Below, one piece after another: positions 44,231 to 52,903 of a stretch of 64,000 nucleotides of DNA; position 1 is the first letter of the stretch; every line of letters starts with the position of its first letter. The notes beneath the pieces were generated by a model that had not been told where the DNA came from, searched no databases, and saw only the letters and a list, made by a program, of their open reading frames with translations. This DNA is from Ruminococcus sp. AF31-8BH. GTDB taxonomy: Bacteria > Bacillota > Clostridia > Lachnospirales > Lachnospiraceae. The translations under genes were made by a program, and so were the position numbers. Where the stretch lies: positions 62,001-126,000 of the forward strand of contig NZ_QTVN01000008.1 in the NCBI RefSeq assembly GCF_003460605.1, in the 5' to 3' direction.

Positions 44231-44818
44231 ATGAAAAGCAGAAGAATTTTGGCGGTTCTGGCCGCATGTACAGCAGTAACCTTTACCGGCTGTGGTGTAG
44301 TAACCGTGGTTCCGATTGGAGAAGAAGCTTCTTATACCGGTAAACAGGAATTTGATTCCGCAGCAGAATCAGAAGGAGACTGGTCATCTGTTGTAGCGGA
44401 TATTTCCCAAAAAGCACAGGATCTTGTGGGATTGTTAAATGGTGATGGCATTACAGAAACAACGGCAGTAAAAGGAACAGGAAAAATTAAAGAATATAAT
44501 ACAGATACTCCGAAGCATTATCTTGTAGTGGAACTGGATGGTTTTACCGGAACAAAAGAAATCCGTGTCCGTACAGACGGACCGAATTCCAGTACTGCAA
44601 TCCGTGACCTTCAGTCACTGAAAAACTTTGAAAGCTTTACCAACCAGACGGAATGGTCAAGCTATGGAAAAGAACTGAACAAGCAGGCGCTTGCGCAGGT
44701 TATTGATCCACTTGAAATCGACGAAAGTGTAGTTGGCAAGACTGTTACATTTACCGGCGGAGCAGAAGCAGGTGCAGATGCAGTAACGATTACAGCAGTT
44801 GAGCTGACAATTGAATAA
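44231..44818 (+). CDS. DUF2291 lipoprotein-like protein of the ribose operon
   Basis: 195 residues from ATG 44231; an ATG two codons earlier sits too close to AGGGAG. A lipoprotein signal ends in TFTGCG, so the mature protein is anchored at the membrane. The rest matches the DUF2291 family (IKEYNTDTPKHYLVVELDGFTGTKEI in parts), which is found within RbsB/RbsA/RbsC-type operons. It may help the sugar reach the importer; its activity is unknown to me. Confidence 0.82.
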   Translation: MKSRRILAVLAACTAVTFTGCGVVTVVPIGEEASYTGKQEFDSAAESEGDWSSVVADISQKAQDLVGLLNGDGITETTAVKGTGKIKEYNTDTPKHYLVVELDGFTGTKEIRVRTDGPNSSTAIRDLQSLKNFESFTNQTEWSSYGKELNKQALAQVIDPLEIDESVVGKTVTFTGGAEAGADAVTITAVELTIE

Positions 44819-44832
44819 AAGGAGGAAGCATT

Positions 44833-46371
44833 ATGTTTGATGATCCGAATGTTGTTCTCCATTGTGAAAAAATTGATAAAATTTATCCGGGAACCAAAGC
44901 CCTTGATCAGGTTTCCTTTGATCTTTTAAAAGGTCAGGTAAATGTTTTGATCGGAGAAAATGGCGCAGGAAAATCTACCCTGATGAAAATGATCGCCGGA
45001 ATTGAGCAGCCGTCTTCCGGAAAAATGTACATGGATGGAAAAGAAGTTTATTTTAAGGATACCAATGCTGCCCGAGCCAAGGGAATTGGAATTATTCATC
45101 AGGAGCTTTCTCTTTTCCCGAATATGACAGTGTATCAGAACATTTTTATGGGACATGAGAAAAAGAAGGGGATTTTCCTGGATGACAAAGCTCATTCAGA
45201 GGGTGCCAAAAAGATCCTGAAACGTCTGGAGCATGAGATTCCGCCGGATACAATGGTTGGAGATCTTCGTGTAGGCCAGCAGCAGATGGTAGAGATTGCA
45301 CGTAATCTGAATCAGGACGATCTGCGGGTACTGATCATGGACGAGCCTACATCGTCTCTTTCAGCAGCAGAGGTTAAAGTTCTTTTCAAAATCATGAGAG
45401 AGCTTCTGGAGGCTGGGATTTCTATTGTATATATTTCTCATCGTCTGGAAGAAATTATGGAAATCGGCGATCATGTTACCATACTCCGGGATGGAAAATA
45501 CGTTGCAGATGCAGCAGTTAAAGATATTGAGCTTAGCTGGATCGTAGAGAATATGGTAGGAAAGAATACACAGTACCACCGATTTGAACGAAGCATTGAT
45601 CTTTCCAAGCAGCCTAAGATGCTGGAGATTAAAAATCTGTGCCTTCCGAAAAAAGGCGGCGGCTGGACACTTGACCATGTGAGCCTTGACCTGAAAAAAG
45701 GTGAAGTTCTTGGTATTTACGGACTTTTGGGAGCCGGACGAAGTGAATTGTTTGAATGCCTTATGGGGCTTCACCCGGAGCATACCGGAGATGTATTTTA
45801 TGAAGGTAAAAAGCTGAAAATCAAGGATGTTGCGACTCAGATTCAAAATGGTTTTGCGCTTGTTCCGGAGGACAGACAGAGCCAGGGACTGATTCAGACT
45901 CTTGATATTGGCAAGAATACATCTATTTCTTCTCTGAAGGATTATGTAAAAGGTCTGTTTCTTGATGAAAAAGCAGAGAATGCGGCAGTTGACGAACAGA
46001 TCAGGGATATCCATATTAAAGTGGCGGATAAGAGACTTCCTATTTTGTCTCTGTCCGGTGGAAACCAGCAGAAGGTTGTTATCGGTAAGGGCCTTTTGAC
46101 TAAGCCGAAGATCCTGCTTCTGGATGAGCCTTCCCGTGGTATCGATATTGGTGCGAAGACAGAGGTCTTTGAGATCATTCATGAACTTGCGGAAAAAGGA
46201 CTTTCTATTATTGTTATCTCATCTGAGCTAAAAGAAATCATGGCAATCGCAGATCGAATCTGTGTATTGTCCAATGGTAAAAAGACCGGCGAGCTGACCG
46301 GAGATGAGATTACAGAAGACACACTTGTACGTACATCTTATGCCGGACTTGGAACCGGAAGAAATGCGTAA
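44833..46371 (+). CDS. rbsA: Ribose ABC transporter ATP-binding protein
   Basis: 512 residues with two ABC modules. The first has Walker A GENGAGKST, signature VGQQQMVEIARNL and Walker B VLIMDEPTSSL. The second, degenerate module has GLLGAGRSE, LSGGNQQKVVIGK and ILLLDEPSRGID. This tandem layout is that of RbsA/MglA/XylG monosaccharide ATPases. It follows the DUF2291 gene by 14 bases with AAAAGGAGG. Confidence 0.95.
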   Translation: MFDDPNVVLHCEKIDKIYPGTKALDQVSFDLLKGQVNVLIGENGAGKSTLMKMIAGIEQPSSGKMYMDGKEVYFKDTNAARAKGIGIIHQELSLFPNMTVYQNIFMGHEKKKGIFLDDKAHSEGAKKILKRLEHEIPPDTMVGDLRVGQQQMVEIARNLNQDDLRVLIMDEPTSSLSAAEVKVLFKIMRELLEAGISIVYISHRLEEIMEIGDHVTILRDGKYVADAAVKDIELSWIVENMVGKNTQYHRFERSIDLSKQPKMLEIKNLCLPKKGGGWTLDHVSLDLKKGEVLGIYGLLGAGRSELFECLMGLHPEHTGDVFYEGKKLKIKDVATQIQNGFALVPEDRQSQGLIQTLDIGKNTSISSLKDYVKGLFLDEKAENAAVDEQIRDIHIKVADKRLPILSLSGGNQQKVVIGKGLLTKPKILLLDEPSRGIDIGAKTEVFEIIHELAEKGLSIIVISSELKEIMAIADRICVLSNGKKTGELTGDEITEDTLVRTSYAGLGTGRNA

Positions 46372-46390
46372 ACCGGGGAGGAGCAGAATA

Positions 46391-47437
46391 ATGAATAACA
46401 AAAAATCAAATAATAATCAGTTATTAATGACCCTGTTAAAAGGACGTACCTTTATTGTATTGGTACTTCTGGTCATCTTTTTTACCATTGTAAAAGGAAC
46501 TACATTTCTGTCAGCATCTACACTGACCATGGTTGCAAAACATGTGGCTCTGTATGGAATCCTGGCACTTGGTATGACATTTGTAATTATTACCGGCGGT
46601 ATTGACCTTTCCGTAGGTTCTGTAGTTGGCTTGGTTGGAATGCTTGCAGGAGGAATGATTCAGGAAGGTATCACTCTGAAATTTGCAGGTGTAACACTTT
46701 ATTTCAGTGTACCGGTAATTGTAATTGCCATGTTGATTGTTGGCTGTCTGATTGGAGCAGTTAACGGACTCATTGTAACAAAATTAGGTGTAGCACCGTT
46801 TATTGCTACACTTGGTACTATGTATATCTGCCGTGGTTTTGCAAACCTTCGCTCCAACGGTGCAACCTTCTCCGACATCAAAGGCTATGACGGACTTGGA
46901 AATACAGGCTTTAAGATTCTTGGAAGCAACATTGCAGGTATTCCTACTGGTGTTTACATTTTCGCAGTGCTTGCAGTTATTTCTGTTATCATTCTGAAGA
47001 AGCTTCCATTTGGCTGGTATGTACTTGCAGTCGGCGGCAATGAGAAATCTGCACGTCTTTCCGGCATTAAAGCGGACAAGATCAAGATCATTGTTTATAT
47101 GATTTCTGGCTTTTGCGCAGCCTGGGTTGGTATGATTAACACAGCACAGCTTTCAGCAGCACATCCTGCATCCGGTGATGGCTGGGAAATGAACGCAATC
47201 GCAGCTACCGTACTTGGCGGAACCTCCATGAGTGGTGGATCCGGAACCATTATCGGAACTGTAGTTGGTGCATTCGTTATCGGTGTTATCAACGATGGTA
47301 TGACAATGTGTGGTGTATCTGAGTTCTGGCAGAAGGTTATCCGTGGTCTGGTTATCATTCTTGCAGTTGTAATTGATCAGACACAGAGAAATCTCCAGGC
47401 GAAGATGGCGCTTCAGGCAAGAAATGAGAATAAATAA
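46391..47437 (+). CDS. rbsC: Ribose ABC transporter permease
   Basis: 348 residues from ATG 46391, which follows GGGGAGGAG; the frame is open upstream within rbsA. Eight or more membrane spans. GMTFVIITGGIDLSVGSVVGL and GTSMSGGSGTIIGTVVGAF in parts are the hallmarks of RbsC/XylH-type permeases. It would form the channel energised by RbsA. Confidence 0.95.
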   Translation: MNNKKSNNNQLLMTLLKGRTFIVLVLLVIFFTIVKGTTFLSASTLTMVAKHVALYGILALGMTFVIITGGIDLSVGSVVGLVGMLAGGMIQEGITLKFAGVTLYFSVPVIVIAMLIVGCLIGAVNGLIVTKLGVAPFIATLGTMYICRGFANLRSNGATFSDIKGYDGLGNTGFKILGSNIAGIPTGVYIFAVLAVISVIILKKLPFGWYVLAVGGNEKSARLSGIKADKIKIIVYMISGFCAAWVGMINTAQLSAAHPASGDGWEMNAIAATVLGGTSMSGGSGTIIGTVVGAFVIGVINDGMTMCGVSEFWQKVIRGLVIILAVVIDQTQRNLQAKMALQARNENK

Positions 47438-47505
47438 ACATTTGGAAATATTGCAAAAATTTACAAAAAGATTTATAGTAAAATGAAGAAGCAGGAGGAA
47501 GAAAC

Positions 47506-47907
47506 GTGAAGAAATCAGGGATTTTAAATGCCCAGCTGATTCGCTGCATCGCGGAGCTTGGACACAAAGATCTGTTCATGATCGGTGATGCGGGAATGCC
47601 GATTCCGAAAGGCGTGGAGATCGTGGATCTGGTTGTATGCGGAGGGGTTCCTACCTTTAAACAGGTAATGGATGCTGTGCTGGCAGAAACAGAAGTGGAA
47701 GCTTACACCATTGCAAATGAGATCGAGGAAAAAAATCCGGAGCTTCTTGCATATATTCAGCAGAACCTTCCTGAGGCTGAGGAGAGCAGAATTGACCACG
47801 TAGACCTGAAAAAGATGTCCGCGCAGTGCAAATTTGCGATCCGTACAGGTGAGTTTACACCTTATCCGAACATAATTTTAAGAGCGGGAGTTGCTTTCCC
47901 GGCATAA
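47506..47907 (+). CDS. rbsD: D-ribose pyranase
   Basis: 133 residues, normal for RbsD. The catalytic His lies in ELGHKDLFMIGDAGMPIP (residue 20), with VVCGGVPTFKQVMDAV and the C-terminal FTPYPNIILRAGV. The enzyme converts beta-ribopyranose to beta-ribofuranose, the form used by ribokinase. Its presence is the best evidence that the operon handles ribose. Strong terminator downstream. Confidence 0.93.
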   Translation: MKKSGILNAQLIRCIAELGHKDLFMIGDAGMPIPKGVEIVDLVVCGGVPTFKQVMDAVLAETEVEAYTIANEIEEKNPELLAYIQQNLPEAEESRIDHVDLKKMSAQCKFAIRTGEFTPYPNIILRAGVAFPA

Positions 47908-47921
47908 AGCATGATCAGAGA

Positions 47922-47963
47922 AGACGCTGCGAAAGACAGGTAGAACCTAGTTTTGCAGCGTCT
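47922..47963 (+). terminator. Terminator of the ribose operon
   Basis: AGACGCTGC pairs with GCAGCGTCT, followed by TTTTG. Confidence 0.85.
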
Positions 47964-48046
47964 TTTTGTTTGAAGCGGCGAAAAATTTTCAGGGGGCCAG
48001 GAAAAGATGTGTATGCGGATATTTACTCACAGAGGAGGACTTGAAT

Positions 48047-49045
48047 ATGAAAGTAAGTGTGAAGAAAATCAGTGAGATCACCGGATTTTCTCCAGCGACG
48101 GTATCAAATGCATTAAATTATAAAAAAGGCGTGAATGCAGAGACATCTGCGAAAATTTTCAAAGTGGCACAGGATCTGGGCTATTTTGAGGAAAATCATA
48201 TTCGCAAGGTAAAGTTTGTGATGTTTAAGCGGGATGGCTCTGTGGTAGAGGACTCTCCATTTTTTATTCAGCTGATTTCCGGAGTGGAGCAGGAATGCCG
48301 TGCCTGTGGCATGGAGATGCAGCTATGCAATCTGGACAAGCGGGATCCCGGGTATCAGGAACAGGCGAAATGGATTATGAACGATAAGGCGTCCGCTGTG
48401 ATTCTTCTGGGGACAGAGATGGTGGATTCGGATATTAATCTGATCCGGGGCATGACCTGTCCGTTTATTGTGATTGATTACTGGAAAGAGGATATGAGCT
48501 TTGATGCCATGCTCATTAATAATGCGGATTCAGCCCGTATGGCAACGGAGTACCTGATTGCAAACGGACATAAAGAAATTGGGTATCTTCAGGGAAAATT
48601 CAGGATTAAACCTTTCCGCTCCCGTTCGGCAGGTTATCAGACCGCATTGCAGAAAGCAGGGCTGCATTTAAATAAGGACTATGTTTTTACCATGTCAACT
48701 ACTATTGACGGTGCATATGAGGATATGAAGCAGTATCTGTCTAAGAAGGCGAAGCTGCCTACTGCATTTTTTTCAGATAATGACATGATTGCTTTGGGTG
48801 CTATGAAGGCTATGGCGGAATTCGGAATCCGGATTCCGGAGGATGTTTCTATTGTAGGATTTGATGATCTGACTTTTTCCTCTATTTCCTATCCACCGCT
48901 GACCACTCTGCGCGTACCGAAGCAGGAGATGGGCAGAGCGGTTGTAAGAAGGCTGCGGGATATGCTCAAGGACAATGACGGAATCAAACTTAAGATGCAG
49001 ATGTGTACGCAGTTTATTGAGCGGGAGAGTGTGAAAAAAATATAA
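48047..49045 (+). CDS. rbsR: LacI family transcriptional regulator
   Basis: 332 residues from ATG 48047, preceded by GAGGAGG; the frame is open upstream but the HTH begins here. [21 protein letters not shown] is the DNA-reading helix-turn-helix, then a hinge and a periplasmic-binding-like sensor domain ([35 protein letters not shown]). It follows the ribose operon directly and is a likely ribose-responsive repressor; that role and the symbol are inferred from position. Confidence 0.85.
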   Translation: MKVSVKKISEITGFSPATVSNALNYKKGVNAETSAKIFKVAQDLGYFEENHIRKVKFVMFKRDGSVVEDSPFFIQLISGVEQECRACGMEMQLCNLDKRDPGYQEQAKWIMNDKASAVILLGTEMVDSDINLIRGMTCPFIVIDYWKEDMSFDAMLINNADSARMATEYLIANGHKEIGYLQGKFRIKPFRSRSAGYQTALQKAGLHLNKDYVFTMSTTIDGAYEDMKQYLSKKAKLPTAFFSDNDMIALGAMKAMAEFGIRIPEDVSIVGFDDLTFSSISYPPLTTLRVPKQEMGRAVVRRLRDMLKDNDGIKLKMQMCTQFIERESVKKI

Positions 49046-49088
49046 GGATGCTTCAAAAATGATGCATTGGTAGAAATTAAATCTAATA

Positions 49089-49117
49089 AAGTCCTGATTT
49101 CTCAGAAATCAGGACTT
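49089..49117. terminator. Bidirectional terminator
   Basis: AAGTCCTGATTTCT pairs with AGAAATCAGGACTT. It separates the LacI gene from the convergent thrH. Confidence 0.85.
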
Positions 49118-49131
49118 ATTAAGTTTCTGGC

Positions 49132-49737
49132 TTAGGCGCGAATTGCGTTCATAATTGCGTCGTAAAGCTCGTCATAAGTTTCATAAGCGGGGATTTTTGG
49201 ATACTCGGCTTTAATTGCATCGGTGCTCTTAAAGAGGAATCCGGCCTTGCTTGCCTGGATCATGCCAAGGTCATTGTGGCTGTCTCCGCTGGCAATGGTG
49301 TCATAGCCGATAGACTGCAGTGCTTTGACTGTGGTGTATTTGGACTTCTCACAGCGCATCTTAAAGTCAGTGATCTCGCCGTTTTCCCCTACAACCAGGG
49401 AGTTGCAGAAGATGGTCGGGTAGCCCAGCTTTTTCATAAGAGGACCTGCAAACTGGGAGAAGGTATCGCTGAGGATGATAACCTGGGTCTGCGCACGCAG
49501 CTTATCCAGAAATTCCTTTGCACCCGGAATCGGATCAATTTTGGCAATGGTTTCCTGGATCTCCTTCAGTCCAAGTCCGTGTTCCTTCAGGATATTCAGA
49601 CGATATTTCATTAATTTATCATAATCCGGCTCATCGCGAGTCGTTCTCTTCAGCTCCGGAATCCCCGTAGCCTCGGCAAAGGCGATCCAAATCTCCGGCA
49701 CCAGTACGCCCTCTAAATCTAAGCAAACAATTTCCAT
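49132..49737 (-). CDS. thrH: Phosphoserine phosphatase / homoserine phosphotransferase (ThrH type)
   Basis: 201 residues from ATG at 49735-49737, behind GGAGG with 5 bases between; an ATG 12 bases upstream is part of the same ribosome-site region. HAD motif I is CLDLEGVLVPEIW (DxEG rather than DxDG, as in ThrH), motif II IILSDTF, and motif III/IV ASGDSHNDLGMI. The enzyme dephosphorylates phosphoserine and can pass phosphate to homoserine. It stands alone between two unrelated units. Confidence 0.9.
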   Translation of the reverse strand: MEIVCLDLEGVLVPEIWIAFAEATGIPELKRTTRDEPDYDKLMKYRLNILKEHGLGLKEIQETIAKIDPIPGAKEFLDKLRAQTQVIILSDTFSQFAGPLMKKLGYPTIFCNSLVVGENGEITDFKMRCEKSKYTTVKALQSIGYDTIASGDSHNDLGMIQASKAGFLFKSTDAIKAEYPKIPAYETYDELYDAIMNAIRA

Positions 49738-50042
49738 AATTTCCTCCATTCTGCGGCCATATGCTGCCGTCGCTATTTTCAATTTAAATAAATGGAATCG
49801 TGTGAAGTCAGTTATTATGTTTGCTTTCACACATTATCCTATTATAGCGTAAAAATGTAAGGAGTGCCAGACCTAAATTAGAATGGAGGGAAAATGTTTG
49901 GAAATCAGGGAAAAATAGAGAAAAATTGTCTGGTCGAAATTTCTCGGTTGTATTGCCGTATTGAGAAAAATGTGGTATATTATTAGTATCTGTAGTAATA
50001 ATAGACAAAATAAACAGAATAACAATGGCAGGAGTGGTTAAA

Positions 50043-51725
50043 ATGTATAACGAAGAGTACAAACGCTGGATGGCGGCAGATTTCGAAGATGCAGATCTGA
50101 AACCAGAATTATCTAAGATTGAAGGAAATGATGAGGAGATCAAGGAGCGCTTTGCTGTTTCCCTGAAATTTGGTACAGCAGGACTTCGCGGTGTTCTTGG
50201 CGCAGGTACCAACCGCATGAATATCTATGTAGTACGTCAGGCTACACAGGGCCTTGCGAACTGGGTAAAGACACAGGGCGGCACACAGACCGTAGCCATC
50301 AGCTATGACAGCCGTCTGAAGAGTGATGTATTTGCCAAGACAGCTGCAGGCGTGCTGGCTGCCAACGGAATCAAGGTCAGAATTTATGACGCATTAATGC
50401 CTGTTCCGGCTCTTTCCTTTGCAACACGCTACTATGAGTGTAATGCAGGAATCATGGTTACAGCTTCTCATAACCCTGCTAAATATAACGGATATAAGGC
50501 TTACGGCCCGGATGGCTGCCAGATGACAGATGACGCAGCAGCCATCGTTTATGATGAGATCCAGAAGACAGACGTACTGACTGGTGCCAAATACATGTCC
50601 TTTGCAGAAGGCGTTGAGGAAGGCCTGATCCGCTTTGTGGGAGATGACTGTAAACGTGCTCTGTATGATGCGATCGAGTCCCGTCAGGTTCGTCCAGGCC
50701 TTTGCAAGACCGCTGGCCTGAAGCTGGTTTACAGCCCGCTGAACGGTTCCGGACTTGTACCGGTAACCCAGATCCTCAAGGATATCGGAATCACAGATGT
50801 GACAATCGTTCCAGATCAGGAATACCCGAACGGATACTTTACCACATGCAGCTACCCGAACCCGGAGATTTTCGCAGCTCTGGAGCAGGGCCTGAAGCTT
50901 GCTAAGGAGACAGGTGCAGATCTTATGCTTGCAACTGACCCGGACGCAGACCGTGTTGGTATTGCTATGAAATGCCCGGATGGCTCCTATGAGCTGGTAA
51001 GCGGAAATGAAGTGGGAGTTCTTCTTCTTGACTATATTGCAGCAGGACGCATTGAGAAGGGTACAATGCCGAAGAACCCGGTTGCAGTGAAATCCATTGT
51101 ATCCACACCTCTGGCAGATGCAGTTGCTGAGCACTATGGCGTAGAGCTTAGAAGCGTACTTACCGGATTCAAGTGGATCGGTGACCAGATCGCACAGTTA
51201 GAAGCAGCTGGCGAAGTTGACCGTTTCATCTTCGGATTTGAGGAGAGTTACGGATACCTTGCAGGACCATATGTACGTGATAAAGATGCGATCATCGGAT
51301 CCATGCTGATTTGCGAGATGGCTGCATATTACAGAAGCATTGGAAGCTCCCTGAAGCAGAGACTTGAGGAAATCTATGCGCAGTACGGCCGTTACCTGAA
51401 CAAGGTAGACAGCTTCGAATTCCCAGGCCTTAGCGGAATGGATACCATGGCAGGAATCATGCAGAAATTCCGTGACAATCCGCCGGCAGATATCGCAGGC
51501 TACAAGGTTGTGAAGGTTACCGATTACAAGAAACCTGAGGAAACAGGACTTCCGGCAGCCAACGTTCTGATCTACAAGCTGGAGAACAATGAGACTGTTG
51601 TTGTTCGTCCATCCGGAACAGAGCCGAAGATCAAGATCTACTATACAACTCTTGGCAAAGACCTTGCAGAGGCAGAAGCTGAAAAAGAGAAACTGGCTAA
51701 GGCACTTGAGCCGATGATGGCTTAA
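50043..51725 (+). CDS. pgcA: Phosphoglucomutase/phosphomannomutase
   Basis: 560 residues from ATG 50043 (AGGAG upstream; ATG 50025 is less well placed). The phosphoserine loop is TASHNPAKYNGYKAYGPDG near residue 140, metal loop DPDADR near 305, sugar loop GFEESYG near 400 and phosphate loop RPSGTEPKIKIY near 525. It belongs to the long alpha-phosphohexomutases of Firmicutes (PgcA), interconverting glucose 1- and 6-phosphate for envelope and glycogen metabolism. Confidence 0.95.
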   Translation: MYNEEYKRWMAADFEDADLKPELSKIEGNDEEIKERFAVSLKFGTAGLRGVLGAGTNRMNIYVVRQATQGLANWVKTQGGTQTVAISYDSRLKSDVFAKTAAGVLAANGIKVRIYDALMPVPALSFATRYYECNAGIMVTASHNPAKYNGYKAYGPDGCQMTDDAAAIVYDEIQKTDVLTGAKYMSFAEGVEEGLIRFVGDDCKRALYDAIESRQVRPGLCKTAGLKLVYSPLNGSGLVPVTQILKDIGITDVTIVPDQEYPNGYFTTCSYPNPEIFAALEQGLKLAKETGADLMLATDPDADRVGIAMKCPDGSYELVSGNEVGVLLLDYIAAGRIEKGTMPKNPVAVKSIVSTPLADAVAEHYGVELRSVLTGFKWIGDQIAQLEAAGEVDRFIFGFEESYGYLAGPYVRDKDAIIGSMLICEMAAYYRSIGSSLKQRLEEIYAQYGRYLNKVDSFEFPGLSGMDTMAGIMQKFRDNPPADIAGYKVVKVTDYKKPEETGLPAANVLIYKLENNETVVVRPSGTEPKIKIYYTTLGKDLAEAEAEKEKLAKALEPMMA

Positions 51726-51776
51726 AACCTTTTTCAAACAAGTTCTAAGGCACTTGGTGCAGAAGAAACATAGCTT

Positions 51777-51841
51777 GAACGCAGATCGCGAAGCGACTGC
51801 GTTCATGAGCAAGTAGCGAAGCGGATTGCGAATGTCCGCTT
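51777..51841. repeat. Two adjacent GCGAAGC-type hairpins
   Basis: GAACGCAG pairs with CTGCGTTC (51777-51804), enclosing TCGC-GAA-GCGA with only one unpaired A. A second element, AAGCGGA-N9-TCCGCTT, spans 51819-51841 and has GCGAAGCGG at its left side. GCGAAGC is known to form an unusually stable DNA mini-hairpin. A related motif lies at 1001-1014. Confidence 0.75.
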
Positions 51842-51866
51842 TACTATAGTTTAGTAAATGACTCTG

Positions 51867-51902
51867 GAATCCCTCTTGCGTATAGCAGCGTAAGGGGGAT
51901 TC
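51867..51902 (+). terminator. Terminator after pgcA
   Basis: GAATCCCTCTTGCG pairs with CGTAAGGGGGATTC, followed by TTTG. Confidence 0.8.
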
Positions 51903-52024
51903 TTTGCGCTGATAACTTTATTTATTTGCATAATGTGAAGATATTTTATTTTGTAATTCGTTAATTATAATAAAGGGAAAAACATATAGTATAATTCCCG
52001 AAAAGAAAACGAGGTGACTGATGA

Positions 52025-52234
52025 ATGTGGACGTTATTATTTATATTTTTGATGTTTGGCGTATTCGGTAAACTGATTGGACTTGCATTCCGTGCCACAT
52101 GGGGAATTACGAAGATCTTTTTCCGCCTGATCTTTCTTCCGGTAGTCCTGATCGGACTTGTGCTGGCTGGCCTGATGTACATAGCCCTGCCGCTGCTTGT
52201 AGTCATCGGAATCGCAGTGCTGGTGCTGGCGTAA
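52025..52234 (+). CDS. Small hydrophobic membrane protein
   Basis: 69 residues, ATG at 52025 with GAGGTG nine bases upstream. Almost entirely hydrophobic: one span at residues 2-22 and another at about 36-66, separated by RATWGITKIFFR. No soluble domain is present. I do not recognise a family function; small proteins of this sort are common in the group. It has its own start just after the pgcA terminator. Confidence 0.6.
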   Translation: MWTLLFIFLMFGVFGKLIGLAFRATWGITKIFFRLIFLPVVLIGLVLAGLMYIALPLLVVIGIAVLVLA

Positions 52235-52372
52235 TTACGTGAGATTTTTTATATATATTTATAAAAATAAAAATACACGAAAATAAAATCGAAAATATGT
52301 GCGATTTGCCAGATGACAAAATGCGACAGATATGTTAGTATAGATACATCAACAAAAGACAAGAGATAGAAG

Positions 52373-52537
52373 TACGAAAGAAAATTCGAACTCACCTGCG
52401 AATTTCCAAATTACAAAAGCAATCAAGCATACTAAAGAAATCAAAAGTACAAAAGACAATCAAATTACAAAAGAAACCAGAAGTACTAAAGAATTTCAAA
52501 ACACGAAAGCACTTAAACTACAAAAGAACTTTAACAA
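52373..52537 (+). repeat. 18-nt tandem repeat array, TACNAAAGNAATCAAAAG type
   Basis: Five uninterrupted 18-base units begin at 52412, 52430, 52448, 52466 and 52484, each starting TAC(A/T)AAAG. A 17-base degenerate unit follows at 52502 and another TACAAAAG unit at 52519. An outlying TACGAAAG copy begins at 52373. One frame is open through the array, giving six-residue repeats such as ITKAIK, HTKEIK, STKDNQ, ITKETR and STKEFQ, but no ATG, GTG or TTG start precedes it. Confidence 0.8.
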
Positions 52538-52628
52538 CCAAAGACCCTGTAAGAAATACTCCAGATAAGACAGTATCCCCTGCAGAACACATCCGATAAA
52601 ATCTATAACAAAACACATCAGAAAATTG

Positions 52629-52649
52629 GCTGGGAACTTATTTCCCAGC
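52629..52649 (+). terminator. Hairpin downstream of the repeat array
   Basis: GCTGGGAA-CTTAT-TTCCCAGC followed by TATATTTAT. The T-tract is weak, so termination is only probable. Confidence 0.6.
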
Positions 52650-52903
52650 TATATTTATAACAAAATCCAACAACTGTTTATATTTGAAACCTATAGCCTT
52701 TCTCAGAGAAATCGTGTATACTAAATGTTAAAAACAGATCCCAAAAGAGACCGTAAAATTATTGGGTTTAATGAAAGTATACAATTCTTTTATCAGTTCC
52801 AAAATAGATGATTATAACAGCAGTGTATATTACGAAAATCCGTCCTATATATGAATGTTATAAAGAAAATAAAATGCTATAACTGTCAATAGAAAGGCAT
52901 GCA

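Larger units (their letters stand above)
52235..52903 (+). other. Gene-poor AT-rich stretch, probable non-coding transcript
   Basis: 669 bases without a conventional gene. Promoter-like sequence lies at about 52313-52345 (TGACAA, then TAGTATAGAT). It leads into an A-rich segment with 18-nt tandem repeats (52373-52537), C/A-rich spacer, and a hairpin at 52629-52649. Beyond that, TATACT at about 52717-52722 may belong to a promoter for the next gene. Strand bias is striking: the plus strand of 52360-52620 is rich in A and poor in T and G. Confidence 0.5.

Noticed and set aside
45361..46182. 273-codon open frame opposite rbsA
   Set aside because: A shadow of the second ABC module of rbsA.
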